A program made the position numbers and the translations under genes. A stretch of 64,000 nucleotides of DNA. Source: Pseudobutyrivibrio sp. 49. GTDB lineage: Bacteria; Bacillota; Clostridia; Lachnospirales; Lachnospiraceae. The notes below the pieces were generated by a model. It worked only from the letters and a program-made list of their open reading frames with translations, was not told the DNA's origin and made no database searches. Shown piece after piece: positions 1 through 7,745 of the stretch. The first letter of the stretch is position 1; every line of letters starts with the position of its first letter. The stretch covers positions 1 to 64,000 of the forward strand of contig NZ_FNDP01000001.1 of NCBI RefSeq assembly GCF_900100545.1, read 5' to 3'.

Positions 1-139
1 TATCTCTGACTAAATCATAAATAAAAGACCAATCAATAGCTTTATCTATAATCCTAAGAAGATGATCTTGAGGAACCAAGTCATCAGTACATACAAATTC
101 AATCTGCTTTCTTGCCTTCTCATTCTGTTCTGTAATCAT
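1..139 (-). CDS. IS1182-like transposase, N-terminal fragment cut by window edge
   Basis: Reading leftward from an ATG at 139-137, the frame stays open to the window edge (46 codons) and begins MITEQNEKARKQIEF, followed by VPQDHLLRIIDKAIDW. This is the typical opening of IS1182-family DDE transposases. A ribosome site (AAGGGG) lies just upstream of the start on the minus strand. The catalytic core is outside the window, so intactness cannot be judged. The hairpin-rich stretch at 243-360 may belong to the end of this element. The family call rests on the N-terminus only. Confidence 0.7.
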   Translation of the reverse strand, partial: MITEQNEKARKQIEFVCTDDLVPQDHLLRIIDKAIDWSFIYDLVRD

Positions 140-242
140 TATTCTAACCCCTTGTTTTGATAGTATTATTATACCAAAAAAGTAACTAGAACGCTTGTAA
201 AATCAAGGCTTTCTAAGGATTTGGATAATCTAAAAATGAAAG

Positions 243-360
243 AACTGGAGTCCGCAGACTCCAGTTCCTCCTTATTAAAAAGAAAATGTCGCGGCGGAAG
301 CCGCGACACTTTGTCTACACTCTGAGCTTCTCGACTTATACAGTCGGGAAGCTTTTTTTG
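243..360. terminator. Three consecutive hairpins, possibly the IS end and a terminator
   Basis: Three inverted repeats lie side by side: AACTGGAGTC/GACTCCAGTT (243-266), TGTCGCGGC/GCCGCGACA (287-308) and AGCTTCTCGAC/GTCGGGAAGCT (325-353). The last is followed by a run of seven T on the plus strand. The middle one is followed on the minus strand by a T-rich stretch, so termination could act in both directions. Hairpins at IS ends commonly block read-through, and the transposase begins 100 bp to the left. The exact IS boundary cannot be set without a second copy. Confidence 0.55.
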
Positions 361-419
361 TATGGATGTGGTATAGTAATTTAGGTTTTTTAAATCAAAA
401 AAGATGAGAGTAACTAGAA

Positions 420-1781
420 ATGGAAGACACAAAGAAAGATAAAAGAATATACACTCTTAGCGAAGAGGCACCAGCTAAGGCTGTTGTAAAGATGGGTGTG
501 CCACTTATTATGGGCATGATGATAATGGTTCTCTATAACTTGGTAGATACCTATTTTATAGGCCTGATGCATGATGATTATCAGCTGGCAGCTGTTAATT
601 TAGCCTATCCTGTAATGATGATTTCCATTGCCATATCTAATATGGTAGGAACAGGTGCAGCATCCCTTATTGCCAGGAGCTTTGGTGCAGGTAATAAGGA
701 AAAGGCTAATCATACTCTGACGGTTGGATTTTCACTTACCGTCTTAAATAGTATTATAGTAACAATAATTGGAATAGCTCTGTTACCACAGATTGTTACA
801 GGACTTGGAGCAAAGGAAAATACCTTTGGCTACACAAGTCAGTACACCTTTATCATTCTTTTAGGAAGCATTTTCACCATGGGAAATTATACCTTTGGAC
901 AGCTCCTTAGAGCAGAAGGTTCAGCTAAGTTTTCTATTATAGGAATGGTGCTTGGAACAGTTGTAAATATCATTTTAGATCCTATCTTTATTTTTGTTCT
1001 TGGAATGGAAATAAGAGGAGCGGCCATTGCCACAATACTTGGAAATGCCTGTGGAATGTTGGCATCTGTTTTGTTGTACGCAACTGGTAAATCATTACTA
1101 AGACCTAGTATTAGATATATTCTCCCAACTAAGGAGATACTGAAAGAGATTTTTTGGGTAGGTGTGCCTGCGACTTTAGAGACACTACTTACATCTGTAG
1201 CTTATATTGTTAATAACAACTTAGCTGTAGGCTATGGAGAGCTCACAGTAGCTGCCATGGGAGTAGCACAGAAGATTCTTTCCATGGGTAATTATATTTA
1301 TCAGGGCTTTGCAGCAGGTACCCAGCCTCTTATGGGCTACAATTACGGAGCAAAGAATTATAAGAGAATGCTTAATATTCTAAAATCAGGAATCGCAGTA
1401 GTAAGCTCTGTGGAGCTTTGTGTGATGGCGATATTTGGAATATTTGCCCCACACTTGATTGGCATATTTACACAGTCGCCTGATGTAATCGCTACAGGAG
1501 CAAAGGTGCTTAGAACACTTATGTGTATCCTTCCATTTGTAGGCGCCATATCCATGAGTCGTACTTCCTTTCAGTCTATGGGTAAGCCTCAATACGCATT
1601 TACGATAACACTGGTTCGTCAGTTGTTTTTATATGTGCCATTACTATTGATTTTCAATCACGTATTTGGTTTCAATGGTATGATTTGGGCACAGCCTGTG
1701 ACTGAGGTTATTATGATGATTGTATCTACAACACTGCTTTATAGAGTGATTAGCAAACATGCAAGAGGTGCTTATGAGTAA
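420..1781 (+). CDS. MATE family multidrug/cation efflux transporter
   Basis: A 453-residue polytopic membrane protein with the usual length and two-fold repeat of MATE transporters. The first half has the VPLIMGMMIMVLYNLVDTY helix and a GTGAASLIARSFGAGN loop. The second half repeats this pattern with YNYGAKNYKRM near residue 310. It probably exports drugs or metabolites using a Na+ or H+ gradient, and the substrate cannot be told from sequence. It is the first gene of an apparent operon: its last codons overlap the HAD gene by 8 bp and the methyltransferase follows after 9 bp. The ribosome site before ATG 420 is weak (GAGAG). Confidence 0.92.
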   Translation: MEDTKKDKRIYTLSEEAPAKAVVKMGVPLIMGMMIMVLYNLVDTYFIGLMHDDYQLAAVNLAYPVMMISIAISNMVGTGAASLIARSFGAGNKEKANHTLTVGFSLTVLNSIIVTIIGIALLPQIVTGLGAKENTFGYTSQYTFIILLGSIFTMGNYTFGQLLRAEGSAKFSIIGMVLGTVVNIILDPIFIFVLGMEIRGAAIATILGNACGMLASVLLYATGKSLLRPSIRYILPTKEILKEIFWVGVPATLETLLTSVAYIVNNNLAVGYGELTVAAMGVAQKILSMGNYIYQGFAAGTQPLMGYNYGAKNYKRMLNILKSGIAVVSSVELCVMAIFGIFAPHLIGIFTQSPDVIATGAKVLRTLMCILPFVGAISMSRTSFQSMGKPQYAFTITLVRQLFLYVPLLLIFNHVFGFNGMIWAQPVTEVIMMIVSTTLLYRVISKHARGAYE

Positions 1782-2427
1782 AGAAATAAAAGCTGTTCTG
1801 TTTGATTTAGATGGAACACTTACAGATACAGAAAAGATTTATCAGGAACAATGGCCAAAAGCAATGGAGCATTTTGGCTATGAGATGACACCTGAAAAGC
1901 CTCTGATACTTCGCTCACTGGGAAGTGCTTTCGCAGTCGAACAGTTCAGAGAGTGGTATGGTGACGATTTCGATTATATTAAGGTGCGCGATTATCGTAG
2001 GCAGCTTGTAGAAAATGTGGTTGCAGAGACCGGTATTCCTTTAAAGCCAGGAGCAAAAGAGATTTTGCAATGGCTCAGAGACCATGATATATTTATTGCG
2101 CTTGTAACTGCTAATGTTAAGGAAAGAGCAGAGCGATATCTTAAGAAGATTGGCCTTTTTGAGTATTTCAATGCAGTAGTCTGCGCAGATATGGTTAAGG
2201 TTGGAAAGCCTGCTCCAGATATATATGCATACGCATGTGAGAGCCTTGGAATCAGCCCATCAGAGACTTACGCTGTTGAGGATTCACCAAATGGCTGCCT
2301 TAGTGCCTATGGAGCCGGCTGTAATGTTATAATGATTCCAGATTTAACTGAACCAGATGAGGAGCTTAAGGAAAAGCTTTATGCAAGGCTGGATTCATTA
2401 TTAGATATAAAATCATTGTTTGAATAG
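1774..2427 (+). CDS. HAD superfamily phosphatase/phosphomutase (subfamily IA)
   Basis: A 217-residue HAD-like hydrolase. Motif I is DLDGT (Asp11 nucleophile, Asp13 acid/base), followed by a helical cap. Motif II is in ALVTANV, motif III is the lysine in KVGKPAPDIY, and motif IV is VEDSPNG. The DLDGT...GKPAPDIY...EDSPNG layout is that of beta-phosphoglucomutase-like and 2-deoxyglucose-6-phosphatase-like enzymes, so a sugar phosphate or another small phosphomonoester is the likely substrate. ATG 1774 is preferred over the in-frame ATG at 1759 because AGAGGTG sits just before it. The start lies inside the end of the MATE gene, which suggests translational coupling. Confidence 0.88.
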   Translation: MSKEIKAVLFDLDGTLTDTEKIYQEQWPKAMEHFGYEMTPEKPLILRSLGSAFAVEQFREWYGDDFDYIKVRDYRRQLVENVVAETGIPLKPGAKEILQWLRDHDIFIALVTANVKERAERYLKKIGLFEYFNAVVCADMVKVGKPAPDIYAYACESLGISPSETYAVEDSPNGCLSAYGAGCNVIMIPDLTEPDEELKEKLYARLDSLLDIKSLFE

Positions 2428-2436
2428 GAGAAAACT

Positions 2437-3648
2437 ATGTCAGAAGCAATTGTTACATTGAAAAAGGGAGAGGGTCGTACCATCAAAGCAGGCGGAGCCT
2501 GGATTTTTGATAACGAGATTGATAGTGTAATGGGCTCTTTTGAAAATGGGGACATTGTTGTAGTGCATGATTTTGATGGATACATGATGGGACGTGGATT
2601 CATCAATACTAATTCAAAAATTAGAGTTCGTATGATGACTCGCAAGAAGGATCAGCTTATTGATGATGACTTCTTATATATGAGAGTAAAGAATGCCTGG
2701 GAGTATCGTAAATCCGTATTACTTCCAGTGGATTTGAATTGTTGTCGAGTAATCTTTGGAGAGGCAGATTTCTTACCAGGGCTTGTTATTGATAAGTACG
2801 ATGATGTACTTGTTGTAGAATCTCTTGCCCTTGGAATCGACAAGCTAAAGCTTAAGATTGTAGATATGCTTAAGGAGCTTATGGCTGCCGATGGCTTTAA
2901 GATTCGTGGCGTTTATGAGCGAAGCGATGCAAAGGTTCGTACTAAGGAAGGTCTTGCACCTTACAAGGGTTTTATCGGTGAGGAGTTTGATACAAACGTA
3001 GAGATAGTAGAGAACGGTGTTCACTACATGGTAGATGTTGTTAATGGTCAGAAGACAGGCTTCTTCCTTGACCAGAAGTACAATCGTCTTTCTATCCAGA
3101 GACTTTGCAAGGATAAGCGAGTTCTCGATTGCTTTACTCACATGGGTACCTTTGCCCTTAATGCAGGTCTTGGTGGTGCAGCTGAGGTTACAGGACTTGA
3201 TATTTCAGAATTTGCAGTGGCTCAGGCTACCGCAAATGCGAAGTTAAATGGACTTGATTCCACAGTAAAGTTCAAGCAGGCAAACGTATTAGATGAGCTT
3301 CCAAAGCTTGCCGAGGCAGGAGAGAAGTTTGATGTGGTTATTCTTGACCCACCTGCTTTTACAAAGTCTCGTGAGGCTACAAAGAATGCCATTAAAGGTT
3401 ATCGTGAGATTAACATGAAGGGACTTAAGCTTGTAAAGGATGGCGGTTATCTTGCTACCTGTTCATGCTCACACTTCATGACTCAGGATTTATTCATAAA
3501 GGTAATCGGACAGGCAGCACAGGCAGCTCACAAGCGCCTTCGTCAGGTAGAGTTTAGAACACAGGCTCCAGACCACCCAATCCTTTGGGCGGCAGATGAA
3601 AGCTACTACCTTAAATTCTTGACCTTCCAGGTTTGCGACGAGAAATAA
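2437..3648 (+). CDS. rlmI: Class I SAM-dependent rRNA methyltransferase, RlmI-like
   Basis: A 403-residue protein with the RlmI/YccW layout. An N-terminal PUA domain (about residues 3-75) opens with LKKGEGRTIKAGGAWIFDNE. An RNA-binding central domain and a Rossmann methyltransferase fold follow. Motif I is DCFTHMGTFAL near residue 232, motif IV is ILDPPAFTKS near 305, and the cysteine-bearing motif TCSCSHF lies near 345. Members methylate C5 of a cytosine in 23S rRNA (C1962 in E. coli). The start has AGGAG 8 bases upstream. It follows the HAD gene after 9 bp, so it is probably cotranscribed with it. The symbol reflects family resemblance, not a tested target. Confidence 0.88.
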   Translation: MSEAIVTLKKGEGRTIKAGGAWIFDNEIDSVMGSFENGDIVVVHDFDGYMMGRGFINTNSKIRVRMMTRKKDQLIDDDFLYMRVKNAWEYRKSVLLPVDLNCCRVIFGEADFLPGLVIDKYDDVLVVESLALGIDKLKLKIVDMLKELMAADGFKIRGVYERSDAKVRTKEGLAPYKGFIGEEFDTNVEIVENGVHYMVDVVNGQKTGFFLDQKYNRLSIQRLCKDKRVLDCFTHMGTFALNAGLGGAAEVTGLDISEFAVAQATANAKLNGLDSTVKFKQANVLDELPKLAEAGEKFDVVILDPPAFTKSREATKNAIKGYREINMKGLKLVKDGGYLATCSCSHFMTQDLFIKVIGQAAQAAHKRLRQVEFRTQAPDHPILWAADESYYLKFLTFQVCDEK

Positions 3649-3674
3649 GGACTAAAATTCTAGGAGAATATGAA

Positions 3675-5534
3675 ATGAAAAAATCTATATTAATTCTTTT
3701 ATGCGCAGTCCTTGCAGTGGGAAGCTGCGGCTGCAAAAAAGATGATATTAGCAATGCAATCAGTGATGTTAAAGATACCTTGTCAGAAACAGTTTCTGAT
3801 GCTGTAAGCTCTTCTGATGAGCAGTATTATCTTACCTACGACTATAATATCGGATATACGGTAGATGCTGATGGCAATGAAATCGGCAAGTACACCCTTG
3901 AAGATTACAAGGGTGTATTTAAAGAAATCGGTGTAGATTATGAGTATGGTGTATCCATTGACGGTATGTACGATGGAATAATCTATTTCCATAACACAGA
4001 TTATTCTGGGGACGAATCAGTAACCAGCTATTATGCCATTGATGGTTCATCAAAAAACTGGGCAAACTTTTATAACATCTCAGGTGAGTGGTCACCTATG
4101 TCCTTTGATTACTATCAGGGCAAGGTATATGTAGATATTCGTACATACGAAGATAATATTCGCCAGGATGAACGCGTATTTACTGTAGATAAGGATTCTT
4201 TAACACTTGTAGAAGGTGCCTCTGAAGTCAGTGATATATTAAAAAATCATAATGGTAGTCTGATTCAGCCAGCAAAGGATAATGAGTGTATCCAGCGCAC
4301 CTATGATGAGCTAGGATTCCTTGTGGTTGGTAAGATTACAGAAGATGGTGACGAAACAAAGTGGAGCTTTTCAAAGCTTACAGCTGATGGAGAGACAGCT
4401 ATAGAAGGTCTTCAAAATACTGGCAAGTACCTTACAGGCTACAGCAAGAACTATCTCTATCTCAGAGATTTCGATGACGATGACATAATCATGGATTGCT
4501 ATAATCTGGAGGATGGAAAAGCACATACTATTCGAAAAGATAATAGTTCAGATTTTTATTTAGCATACGAGGATGGCGTAGTATATTATGAGGCCATTAC
4601 TGAGAAACAGTATGGTGTAGAGGACTACAGCGTTTATCGTTATGATTGCAGCAGGGATCAAGCCGCACTGCTTTATACAACTTCAAAGATTCCAGGAACT
4701 GATAATAATAGATTTGGTATCGATGGATTTAAGATTATCGATGGAAAAATTTATGCATTGCAGTTCTTTGGCAACGAAGAAAAGTGGGCACGATTTAATG
4801 AGAGCAACGGCACCTTCGAGGATTTAGATTTATCAGTAAAAGAATATTCTGTATTTAATTACGGAACTATCAATTACTATTCATATACTGAAAAATGCTC
4901 AGCCTGTGGCACGATAGTTTCTAAAAACTATGGTGAGAATTTCGTTTTAGATGCAAAATACTCTTCACATGCTGATGAGATTAATAAGCTTCTTTCATAT
5001 GCTGACGCTAAGAACGGTGAGATTGTTACAGATGCTTATACAGACGACTGTGATTGGCATAAAGAAAATGAAGAGCAGGGCTGCGAAACAGATGAGACTA
5101 CTGTTTCTGATGTATCAATAATTGATGACAGATTCCTTGAGGTCCAGATGGCAGATTACTGGTATGGCGGCGGAGCACATGGCATGCCTGGTCGTGGAAC
5201 AAGATTGTTTGATTTGACTACTGGAGAAGAGCTTGACATTACTGCTTTCTACAAAGGAACAGAGGAAGAGTTCAAGACACTTGTTGCAGGTAAGGTAAAG
5301 GAAGATTACCAGAATGGTTCGGAAAAATATTTTGCAGCAGATGCAGAGGAAGCATATTCAAATGCTTATGAATCAACACATATTGATTCAGGAAATCTTA
5401 TCTGGTATGAGGACCATGCAGTATATTATTTCTATCCATATGATTTAGGACCTTATGCATCAGGATTTATTGATATAGAGCTTCCATACGATGAATTCCT
5501 TGGAGCAAATCAGCTTACAAGAATAGCAAAATAA
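3675..5534 (+). CDS. Secreted lipoprotein with C-terminal DUF3298/RsiV-like domain
   Basis: A 619-residue predicted lipoprotein. The signal peptide MKKSILILLCAVLAVGSCGC offers lipobox cysteines at 18 or 20. The middle region has Tyr- and Asp-rich beta repeats resembling bacterial beta-propeller-type proteins. The C-terminal 150 residues contain YWYGGGAHGMPGRG followed by LFDLTTGEELDITAFY and a YFYPYDLGPYASG segment. That is the pattern of the DUF3298 domain found in RsiV-type lysozyme-binding anti-sigma factors. No sigma factor gene is adjacent, so a signalling role is not supported. ATG 3675 follows AGGAG; the longer ORF from 3633 lacks a ribosome site. Confidence 0.72.
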   Translation: MKKSILILLCAVLAVGSCGCKKDDISNAISDVKDTLSETVSDAVSSSDEQYYLTYDYNIGYTVDADGNEIGKYTLEDYKGVFKEIGVDYEYGVSIDGMYDGIIYFHNTDYSGDESVTSYYAIDGSSKNWANFYNISGEWSPMSFDYYQGKVYVDIRTYEDNIRQDERVFTVDKDSLTLVEGASEVSDILKNHNGSLIQPAKDNECIQRTYDELGFLVVGKITEDGDETKWSFSKLTADGETAIEGLQNTGKYLTGYSKNYLYLRDFDDDDIIMDCYNLEDGKAHTIRKDNSSDFYLAYEDGVVYYEAITEKQYGVEDYSVYRYDCSRDQAALLYTTSKIPGTDNNRFGIDGFKIIDGKIYALQFFGNEEKWARFNESNGTFEDLDLSVKEYSVFNYGTINYYSYTEKCSACGTIVSKNYGENFVLDAKYSSHADEINKLLSYADAKNGEIVTDAYTDDCDWHKENEEQGCETDETTVSDVSIIDDRFLEVQMADYWYGGGAHGMPGRGTRLFDLTTGEELDITAFYKGTEEEFKTLVAGKVKEDYQNGSEKYFAADAEEAYSNAYESTHIDSGNLIWYEDHAVYYFYPYDLGPYASGFIDIELPYDEFLGANQLTRIAK

Positions 5535-5552
5535 GAGAATAGAATTAACCAC

Positions 5553-5588
5553 AAAGCACATTACGATTTTGTAATGTGCTTTCACTTT
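5553..5588 (+). terminator. Intrinsic terminator after the lipoprotein gene
   Basis: AAAGCACATTAC pairs with GTAATGTGCTTT around a GATTTT loop, followed by a T-rich tract. It ends the 420-5534 gene run. Confidence 0.8.
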
Positions 5589-5640
5589 TTCTAAACAAAT
5601 GTGGAGTATGATTCTGTCATAGGGAGAGCGGAGGTAACCT

Positions 5641-6375
5641 ATGACTCGAATGATGAAGAGAGCTCTAATCAATTTCTTTTTTAGACTGTTCGTATTCATA
5701 TTTATATTTGGATTATATCTGACTAAAAAAGAAATGCTGTTTGAATTCATGACTCATGAGTTTACCTTTGGAATTTCTGAGTATGGAATCAGCCCGCTTC
5801 ATGCGCTGTGGTTTGTATTTATGGTGATGATGATTCAACATATTTTCCCAAACAAGGAGCTGTCGATGGCTTACAAAAAAGGGAAGATAGAAGAGTTTGA
5901 GGAAGTGCCTGGTTATTCCCGATTAGAGCTGTTGGAATTCGTTCAGAACATGAATGTGAAGGCTTGGATAGTAATGCTGAGCTGGCTCATCTTTAATGCA
6001 GTGTTTGCAGTGCTATACCTTTTTAAAATAATAGATGTAGCTGACATGCTGATGCTGACGGTGTTCTTTTATTTAAGTGATTACCTTTGTATTTTGTTTT
6101 TCTGTCCATTCCAGACAGCAATTATGCACAACAGATGTTGTATAAATTGTCGCATCTACGATTGGGGGCATTTTATGATGTTCACACCAATGCTGTTTAT
6201 AAAGAACTTTTTCTCCTGGAGCCTGTTTTTTACATCGCTGATAGTGCTCATTAGATGGGAAGTAAATTACGCCAAGCATCCAGAGCGTTTCTGGTATGGA
6301 AGTAATCAGCGGCTACAGTGCAGCCAGTGTAAAGAAAAACTTTGTGTGATTAAGAATAAATTGAAAAAAGAATAA
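5641..6375 (+). CDS. Polytopic membrane protein of unknown function
   Basis: A 244-residue protein not matched to a known family. It has an N-terminal hydrophobic segment (about residues 12-30), further predicted membrane segments near 55-70, 105-120, 125-145 and 180-200, and a short basic C-terminus. A cysteine cluster, CSQCKEKLC, lies near residues 223-231, and RCCINCR occurs near residue 165, so metal or redox chemistry on the inner face is conceivable but unproven. GGAGG 7 bases before ATG 5641 supports the start. It stands alone between a terminator and a convergent neighbour. Confidence 0.65.
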   Translation: MTRMMKRALINFFFRLFVFIFIFGLYLTKKEMLFEFMTHEFTFGISEYGISPLHALWFVFMVMMIQHIFPNKELSMAYKKGKIEEFEEVPGYSRLELLEFVQNMNVKAWIVMLSWLIFNAVFAVLYLFKIIDVADMLMLTVFFYLSDYLCILFFCPFQTAIMHNRCCINCRIYDWGHFMMFTPMLFIKNFFSWSLFFTSLIVLIRWEVNYAKHPERFWYGSNQRLQCSQCKEKLCVIKNKLKKE

Positions 6376-6404
6376 AAAACAGGTCGCATCTCGCAACCTG
6401 TTTT
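6376..6404. terminator. Bidirectional terminator between convergent genes
   Basis: AAAACAGGT and ACCTGTTTT pair across an 11-base loop, so T-tracts are available on both strands. It lies between the stop codons of 5641-6375 (+) and 6419-7501 (-). Confidence 0.75.
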
Positions 6405-6418
6405 CGTATATGCGGTAT

Positions 6419-7501
6419 TTAGCTTAACTTCATATCACCACTCTTTACCCAGCCAATTTTCTTGAGCCAATTGTTGATGGCAGGGCAGATTACAGCTGGA
6501 AGCACGAAACAGATAAGGATAAGTCCTACCCAGTCCATGGTTGTGATGGCTGACTTTGTGCCAGCGGCCACATCATTTACCCAGCCAGTGTAGACACCAA
6601 TCTGACCAACAAGTCCGCAGGTACCCATTCCAGAAGAAACAGCGGCTCCGTTCATCTCCATTTTGAAAATGCAGGTAGCAATAGGGCCTGTGATAGCAGA
6701 GCAGAGGATTGGTGCAATCCAGATGCGAGGGTTTTTGATGATATTTGGCATCTGAAGCATTGAAGTACCGATACCCTGTGAAACAAGTCCACCCCATTTA
6801 TTTTCCTTAAAGCTCATTACAGCAAAGCCTACCATCTGTGCACAGCAGCCTGCTACGGCAGCACCACCAGCAAGACCAGTGAGTGAAAGGGCAGCACATA
6901 TTGCTGCAGAGGAAATAGGAAGTGTAAGAGCAATTCCTACGATTACGGAAACAAGGATACCCATTAAGAATGGCTGCTTTGTAGTTGCCCACATGATAAG
7001 TGTACCAACTGAGCTTGCAGCACGTCCTAATGCAGGAGCCCACCATGCTGAAAGGGCAACACCAACTCCGATAGTAACAAGTGGAGTCACAAGAATATCA
7101 ATCTTTGTCTCCTTTGAAACAGCCTTACCAATCTCAGCAGAGATAATTGCTACAAATAATACTGCAAGAGGGCCGCCGGCACCGCCGAGAGCATTAGCAG
7201 CAAAACCTACTGATATAAGTGAGAACAGTACAAGTGGAGGAGCCTGAAGAGCGTATCCAATTGCAACAGCCATGGCAGGACCGCTCATTGCAACTGCAAG
7301 ACCACCTACGGTGTATTCAATTCCACCTACTGTAGCCACTGGAGTAGTTAAATAACTAATTCCAAACTGAGCTCCAATAGTATTGATGATGGTACCAATT
7401 AAAAGGGAGCAGAATAATCCCTGCGCCATGGCACCTAAAGCATCAATAAGATATCTCTTAACTGATATCTCGATATTTTTTCTTTTTAAGAATTTTCTCA
7501 T
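6419..7501 (-). CDS. PTS_EIIC_2-type membrane protein
   Basis: A 360-residue, highly hydrophobic, Gly/Ala-rich protein on the minus strand with about nine to ten membrane segments. The opening KNIEISVKRYLIDALGAMAQGLF and repeated SLTGLAGGAAVAGCCAQM, GIGTSMLQMPNI and MNGAAVSSGMGTCGLVGQ segments are characteristic of the PTS_EIIC_2 family (PF13303). These proteins look like stand-alone IIC transport domains. No IIA or IIB domain is fused or adjacent, so true PTS phosphotransfer cannot be claimed and the substrate is unknown. The start at 7501 has an AAGGAGAAG ribosome site on the minus strand. Confidence 0.82.
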   Translation of the reverse strand: MRKFLKRKNIEISVKRYLIDALGAMAQGLFCSLLIGTIINTIGAQFGISYLTTPVATVGGIEYTVGGLAVAMSGPAMAVAIGYALQAPPLVLFSLISVGFAANALGGAGGPLAVLFVAIISAEIGKAVSKETKIDILVTPLVTIGVGVALSAWWAPALGRAASSVGTLIMWATTKQPFLMGILVSVIVGIALTLPISSAAICAALSLTGLAGGAAVAGCCAQMVGFAVMSFKENKWGGLVSQGIGTSMLQMPNIIKNPRIWIAPILCSAITGPIATCIFKMEMNGAAVSSGMGTCGLVGQIGVYTGWVNDVAAGTKSAITTMDWVGLILICFVLPAVICPAINNWLKKIGWVKSGDMKLS

Positions 7502-7697
7502 ATTAATCTTCTCCTTAATGAAAATTACCTTAACATTTTATATGAAAAGCTGGTTATTCACAATCCATAGATTACTGTTCCCTAGTTAAAAAATATATTA
7601 TCTGAAATGTCTTAAAAACCCCGTAAAATCTAGCTCGGTGCTTAATCAACAAATGGAAACGATTTTGAAAATTTTAGTTTATAAAAGAAAAGTTATA

Positions 7698-7706
7698 TGA
7701 TATAAT
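7698..7706 (+). promoter_or_regulatory. Extended -10 promoter element for the 7746 gene
   Basis: TGATATAAT lies 40 bp before the start of the surface protein. TGN followed by TATAAT is a classical extended -10, and no good -35 box is seen. The intergenic stretch 7502-7745 is otherwise AT-rich without other recognised elements. Confidence 0.45.
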
Positions 7707-7745
7707 GCTACTCGGTTGTATTTTATTCAGGGAGGATAAAAACGA

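Noticed and set aside
169-432. 87-residue minus-strand ORF upstream of the MATE gene
   Set aside because: It runs through three hairpins and the MATE leader, and has no domain; an artefact of the hairpin region.
6419-7501. Complete sugar PTS
   Set aside because: Only an EIIC-like membrane domain is present; no IIA, IIB or sugar-specific genes lie beside it.
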